A stretch of 64,000 nucleotides of DNA. It comes from Gammaproteobacteria bacterium (GTDB taxonomy: Bacteria; Pseudomonadota; Gammaproteobacteria; JAJDOJ01). Position numbers and translations under genes: made by a program. Below, piece after piece: positions 60,003-64,000 of this stretch. Under the pieces are notes generated by a model. The model had not been told where the DNA came from. It made no database searches and saw only the letters and a program-made list of their open reading frames with translations. Every line of letters starts with the position of its first letter. The stretch's first letter is position 1. Location: contig JALSSO010000068.1 in assembly GCA_026984215.1 (NCBI GenBank), positions 62,001-126,000 on the forward strand, given 5' to 3'.

Positions 60003-62458
60003 GACTGCTGGGTCGGCTTGGTTTGCTGCTGGCATTGATCGGCGCCATCGCGTTGTTGTGGCCACGCCTCAACGACCTGGAGTGGCTGCCCGAACGGGCC
60101 GAACCACACCCCATCCCCCCGGACCTGCTGGCCTTTGCCCGCAGTACGCCCGCCGTGTCGTTACGCCCGGGGCAATCGGTCCGCTACCCGCTCTCCGTAC
60201 AGGCCGAGCGCGATCTGAAGTTGATCGTGCACGGAGAGCTGGCGCCGTCCGCATCGAATCCCTCCGGTTCGTGGGACCTGGTGCTGGGACTGCAATGGCG
60301 TGACGGTGAGGGCAGCGTCTTGCGTAGACTCGACTACCACGTGCGCGTCCGGCAGGTCCACTACCTGTGGCACGGCCAGCGCATCGGCCGGGTGTTCTAT
60401 CCCTTCCGCGCGGAGATCCCGACCAACGGGACCGTCATCCGGCTTCGCTATCCGGACCTCGACGCGAGCCGGGAACTGCGACTCAGCTTGACCGACATCG
60501 ATCCCGGGCTCCTGGGCGCGGCGGTGCGCGTGTATCAACGAGAGACGCTGCCCGAATACCAGCTCCCGCACCGCTGGGGTCGTCTGAGTCCGGCCCAGCA
60601 GGCCCGGCTGGTGAAAGGCTCGGTCTACGGCCCCGAGTATCTCCAGCCACGGGAACGGCGAGCGTTCCTCGCCCATCGCTGGCGCCCCATCGGCGCCGAC
60701 AATCCGCCCTCGGGGGGCCGTCGGCTCCTGTACGTGCTCGACCGGTGGGATCTGCAACGGGTCCCGGAGGCGGTCCCCCCCCGCGGGTTTCGGGTGAGCG
60801 CGAGCCGTGTGGGCGTGATTCCCGTCCCCCCGGCGGGCGGCTGCCTCACCGTGGAATTTCTCGACTCCCAAGACACATCCCCCGCAGGCCCGGTGGAGGT
60901 GGGCTGGGTCGATCAACGAAGCGAGGTCCGGAAGCGCTGGGTGGTGGACCCCGCCGCCCATTCCTGGAGCGACACGCTGCCCGCCGGCGGAGGCTGGCTG
61001 CAAGTCCGCTCGGAGACTCCACGCCGCCTGCGTGTCCTGTGGCGGGACCATGAGGAGATCACACCCGATCCCGCACGCACACGTCTGTATGGCCCCTCCG
61101 GCGAGCCGCCTCTGGACTTCCCGCTGACCGGCACGTCGAGTTCCGGACGGCTGGTCCGACTGACCTGCCGTCAGACGATCCCCGCCGGTGAGGACGTACG
61201 CGCATCCCAACCCGCTCGGGTCCAAATCCGGTTGCTCGACGGGGACGGCGTGGTCCAGCGTACGCACACGATGAATTGCGGCGAGGAACCCGACGCCTAT
61301 GTGGAACCCACGGCCCCCTGGGCCGCTGGATACACGGTCACCCGGGCCGAGCACGGTTACCTGCATCTCACCCCCGGCGTTGCAATGCTGCGCGTCACCG
61401 CTCCGCGGAACACCTGGGTCGCGGTGCACACACGACCCGCCGGCCTTCCGTTCCGCCTGCGGGTACCCCGGGACTACCAGCCCTACGACCCCGACCGGCG
61501 GCGCCCCACGATCTGGTTCCCGTTGCGGCCCCGGAACCTGCCTGCCCTGACCCGAACCGCGCGCGTACTGTCCATCCAGGCCTGGCTGCGGCCCCGCTCC
61601 CCGCGTTCCGCGGCCGCCGATACGCCACGCCACTGGATCGCTGTGGCCGCATCCGGCCCCACGCGCACACGCTATGCGGTGGAGCCCATGGAGAGCCGCG
61701 AGCCGGATCCGTCCTCGCCGCCCGTCGGTCTCGTGGCCGTGCCCATCAATGAGCCCTTCGGGGCCATGCTGACCAGCGAGGCCCGCCTGCCCCTGGTCCG
61801 TCCACGGCTGGTGTTCATCGAACACCGCTCGGCCGCCGTTCCCGCCGAGCTCCTCGTCGATGGCGAGCCCCTCTGGTCCGGCATGGTCTCGGACACCGGC
61901 GCACTGGTGCACCTGCCCGCGCTGAGACCCGGAGCGCATCGCTTCGAACTGCGATGTCCGGGCTGCACCGGGAAATGGCTGATGGACCATCTCGACCGCC
62001 CTGGACCACGTTATCGCTTACGCAGGATCCATAGCATGGACCCGGGCGGGATCGAATTCACTCACCGTAAGGTAGAATCCCGCGAGGTCCTGGTCGGGCG
62101 TCTCTACCTTCCCGCGGGAGCGAGCGATGCACGCATCCGCGTTTCGATCCGACCGGTGCCGCCGCGCACGGAACGATTGCAGCCGGGCTGGACCTTGACC
62201 GAAAGGGAATTCCTCATCACCGCGGGGGAACCGGGCACCCAGCCCGTCGTCCCCCCTTCGCGGCGACCGCTGCGCCCCGCAGTGCGGTTCTTCGTCCCGC
62301 TGAACGAAGACCTGCCCGCGGGTTCCTACCGGATCCGGATGGAGCGCCTGGAGGACGGGCCGCCCGGTGTTCACGTCGCCCTCACGGCACCCATCGCGGC
62401 CCCGCCGCCCAGGATCCAGACCCTGCGTATCCCCGCCACACCAAGGAGCCAGCCATGA
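59999..62458 (+). CDS. unknown large periplasmic protein of the CapC-like operon
   Basis: An 819-residue protein with one N-terminal membrane helix or signal anchor (RLGLLLALIGAIALLWP) and a long beta-rich periplasmic part. No catalytic motif is recognised. Pattern repeats of the kind SLRPGQSVRYPLSV suggest several immunoglobulin- or jelly-roll-like modules, perhaps for binding the exported product. It overlaps both neighbours by 4 bases (ATGA), so it is strictly part of the operon. Confidence 0.75.
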   Translation: MRLLGRLGLLLALIGAIALLWPRLNDLEWLPERAEPHPIPPDLLAFARSTPAVSLRPGQSVRYPLSVQAERDLKLIVHGELAPSASNPSGSWDLVLGLQWRDGEGSVLRRLDYHVRVRQVHYLWHGQRIGRVFYPFRAEIPTNGTVIRLRYPDLDASRELRLSLTDIDPGLLGAAVRVYQRETLPEYQLPHRWGRLSPAQQARLVKGSVYGPEYLQPRERRAFLAHRWRPIGADNPPSGGRRLLYVLDRWDLQRVPEAVPPRGFRVSASRVGVIPVPPAGGCLTVEFLDSQDTSPAGPVEVGWVDQRSEVRKRWVVDPAAHSWSDTLPAGGGWLQVRSETPRRLRVLWRDHEEITPDPARTRLYGPSGEPPLDFPLTGTSSSGRLVRLTCRQTIPAGEDVRASQPARVQIRLLDGDGVVQRTHTMNCGEEPDAYVEPTAPWAAGYTVTRAEHGYLHLTPGVAMLRVTAPRNTWVAVHTRPAGLPFRLRVPRDYQPYDPDRRRPTIWFPLRPRNLPALTRTARVLSIQAWLRPRSPRSAAADTPRHWIAVAASGPTRTRYAVEPMESREPDPSSPPVGLVAVPINEPFGAMLTSEARLPLVRPRLVFIEHRSAAVPAELLVDGEPLWSGMVSDTGALVHLPALRPGAHRFELRCPGCTGKWLMDHLDRPGPRYRLRRIHSMDPGGIEFTHRKVESREVLVGRLYLPAGASDARIRVSIRPVPPRTERLQPGWTLTEREFLITAGEPGTQPVVPPSRRPLRPAVRFFVPLNEDLPAGSYRIRMERLEDGPPGVHVALTAPIAAPPPRIQTLRIPATPRSQP

Positions 62459-63360
62459 ATGGGACCCTCACCCCCTGGAAGCCCCTCCTCGCCCTCCTGA
62501 TGACGACCCTCTGGTACCCGGTCCATACCGCCGCCGCTTCGGGGCTTCCCGCGCCCCGGCCCACCGTCCATGGCCATCCAGGGCGCGTCCAGGCGATCGC
62601 CCCCGGCCCGGAGGAGCTCCATCGGGCCGCGCGGCTGTTCCTCGCGGAGCTGACCGGGGACGATGGTCGCACCCTGGCCGCGGGCTGGCGCCGGCTGGGC
62701 TTCGAGAGGACAGAGGCGAAAGATCAGGCCATGGCGCGGGGATGTCACCTGATCCAGGAGCGCACGGGCCGGCGCACGGGTCGCGGCACGTTCCTCCTCT
62801 GCCCCATGGCGGGGACCCGCATCGCACTGCAGATCCCCCACCGCTACACGGATCTCGACACGGGCACCCTCGGGCAGCAGATGGCACGCGAGTGGCCCTG
62901 GGTGGCCGTGGCATGGAACAGCGTGCCCCGCAACACCCCGCTGGACGGCGGCGGGACCGCCGATCTCACCCACATGCCCGCAAGCTATTTCAATGCCCTG
63001 ATCGAGGCCCTGGCCGACAGCGGGCTGGTGATGCGGATCGTGCAACTCCACGGCTTTTCCCAGGCCAAACGCCGCTCCCCCGCGGCCCGCGGTGCGCATC
63101 TCATCCTCAGCGCGGGAACGCATGCCCCCCCGCAGACCCTCTACGCCCAGGCCGAGTGCCTGCGTCGGAATCTCACCGAGGCCGCGAGGCTGTTTCCCGA
63201 TGAAGTGGACGAACTGGGTGCCGTGACCAATGTCCAGGGGCAGGTGGCCCGCCAGCGGGGGCTGGAGTTCATACACGTGGAAATGAGCCGCCCGTTGCGC
63301 CAGCGGTTGATCGGTGACATTCAGGCCCGCACGACGCTCATTCGTTGCCTCAGCCCGTGA
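62455..63360 (+). CDS. secreted hydrolase-like protein, intact copy of the domain fused to the CapC-like protein
   Basis: A 301-residue exported protein (signal peptide to about HTAAA). Candidate metal and catalytic residues sit in conserved blocks: IPHRYTDLDTG (His129, Asp133/135), TADLTHMPAS (Asp170, His173), VQLHGFSQ (His199), AGTHAPP (His223) and FIHVEMSRPLR (Glu276). The order His...His...Glu near an HVEMS strand recalls zinc peptidases of the poly-gamma-glutamate hydrolase and M14-like group; I rate that likeness as suggestive only. It is a clear relative of the two inactive copies in the 1077-residue protein. It could cleave or release the exported polymer. Confidence 0.7.
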   Translation: MNGTLTPWKPLLALLMTTLWYPVHTAAASGLPAPRPTVHGHPGRVQAIAPGPEELHRAARLFLAELTGDDGRTLAAGWRRLGFERTEAKDQAMARGCHLIQERTGRRTGRGTFLLCPMAGTRIALQIPHRYTDLDTGTLGQQMAREWPWVAVAWNSVPRNTPLDGGGTADLTHMPASYFNALIEALADSGLVMRIVQLHGFSQAKRRSPAARGAHLILSAGTHAPPQTLYAQAECLRRNLTEAARLFPDEVDELGAVTNVQGQVARQRGLEFIHVEMSRPLRQRLIGDIQARTTLIRCLSP

Positions 63361-64000
63361 AGATCGCCTGGACAACCGGCAGGGTCCCCCTTCTGCTCCT
63401 GTGCGTGCTGGGGGTCCTCTGCCCACCTGCCGGATCCGCTCCAGACGGCAGGCGGCTCGCGCTGCAGGAACGGCAGGGCCCGGCGCTGAGATGGGATGAA
63501 CTCGATCGAACGCCGTACCTGCTCGACGGCCGCGAACACACGCGCCGACGGGATGGGGAACGGGGATTCGAGCTGCCGCCGGGAGGCGCCATCACCGTTT
63601 TGTTGCCGGCGCATCGCGTCCTGCGCCTGGAGCTGGCAGCCGGCTCCCCCGCCCCGCGGATCGAGACGGCTCAGACCGCCGGGCTGTGGATGGTCTGGAA
63701 TCCCGTGCGGGCGCAGGACCACACCTGGCTCATCGCGCCCGATTTCTCCGCGGCCGGGCGGATCCGTATCATTCATGCCGCCCAGGCCAACGCGTCGATC
63801 CGATTCCGCGCATTCGTGTCCCGGCGCGTGCCCGCCGTCGCCGCCGCCGATTACCCGCAACGACTCGCGCTCGACGCAGAGCCCCGGCGCCTACGGCGTG
63901 ACGGAACCCTGCGTCCACGCGCGGTGTGGCCGGTCGCCGCCGAGCACCCCGTCGAGACCGACGTGGAGGGTCCCGCCCGCCTGCGCATCCGGGCCTTCGT
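63357..64000 (+). CDS. unknown secreted protein, cut by the window edge
   Basis: A GTG at 63357 overlaps the preceding stop (GTGA). The frame is open for at least 214 codons to the window end. It encodes a signal peptide (GRVPLLLLCVLGVLCPPAGSA) and beta-rich sequence. The segment RPRAVWPVAAEHPVETDVEG is the sort of strand pattern also seen in the 819-residue protein. It is the fourth gene of the CapC-like operon; no function can be given. Confidence 0.7.
   Translation, partial: MKIAWTTGRVPLLLLCVLGVLCPPAGSAPDGRRLALQERQGPALRWDELDRTPYLLDGREHTRRRDGERGFELPPGGAITVLLPAHRVLRLELAAGSPAPRIETAQTAGLWMVWNPVRAQDHTWLIAPDFSAAGRIRIIHAAQANASIRFRAFVSRRVPAVAAADYPQRLALDAEPRRLRRDGTLRPRAVWPVAAEHPVETDVEGPARLRIRAF

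Overview
The window is about 64 kb of GC-rich chromosome from a gammaproteobacterium. The rimP-nusA-infB-rbfA-truB-rpsO-pnp operon, the divergent rluC/rne pair, the maf-yceD-rpmF-plsX-fabH block and a GacA-type regulator all have gammaproteobacterial order or sequence. A DsrC/TusE-family protein, a HARP-type protein-only RNase P and the very high GC point towards the Chromatiales/Ectothiorhodospiraceae (sulfur-oxidising or halo-alkaliphilic relatives). That placement is inference. I see no prophage, insertion sequence, CRISPR array, tRNA or rRNA.

Layout. 1-1.6 kb: a von Willebrand A protein with a one-base frameshift, cut by the window edge. 1.8-9.3 kb: gacA, a CYTH-domain protein, fabH, plsX, rpmF and yceD, then maf, sppA, a HAD phosphatase and rluC. 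9.3-13.1 kb: rne with a long structured leader, and a small tyrosine phosphatase. 13.3-22 kb: the minus-strand rimP...pnp operon, with a candidate attenuator just before rimP. 22.2-29 kb: cbpA-cbpM, HARP, a PAS/GAF/GGDEF diguanylate cyclase, a fetAB-like exporter with an alpha-carbonic anhydrase, and a peroxiredoxin. 29.2-38.9 kb: type II secretion genes gspC-D-E-F and gspG-H-I-J-K, with a rhombosortase-type intramembrane protease on the opposite strand between F and G. gspL, gspM and gspN are absent. 39-42.2 kb: pta-ackA. 42.2-49.5 kb: adenine deaminase, several unknown or secreted proteins, a DsrC-like protein without the redox cysteines, and an 8-oxoguanine-deaminase-type amidohydrolase. 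49.6-53.8 kb: a four-gene MacAB-like ABC export system.

The most unusual part is 54-64 kb. A CHASE2 sensor protein with a degenerate kinase-like end is followed by four overlapping genes. The first encodes a 1077-residue protein with two tandem PgsC/CapC-like membrane modules (CapC is a membrane subunit of poly-gamma-glutamate synthesis) and a long C-terminal region. By eye, that region holds two copies of the same domain that forms the separate 301-residue secreted protein two genes downstream. The putative metal-binding histidines of the stand-alone protein are replaced in both fused copies. The other two genes encode large exported proteins I do not recognise. This looks like a CapC-based polymer or peptide export and processing system with one intact hydrolase-like subunit and two inactive copies fused to the membrane part. 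No CapB-type ligase or CapA is seen before the window ends.

All coordinates and residue comparisons are by eye; no database search was possible.
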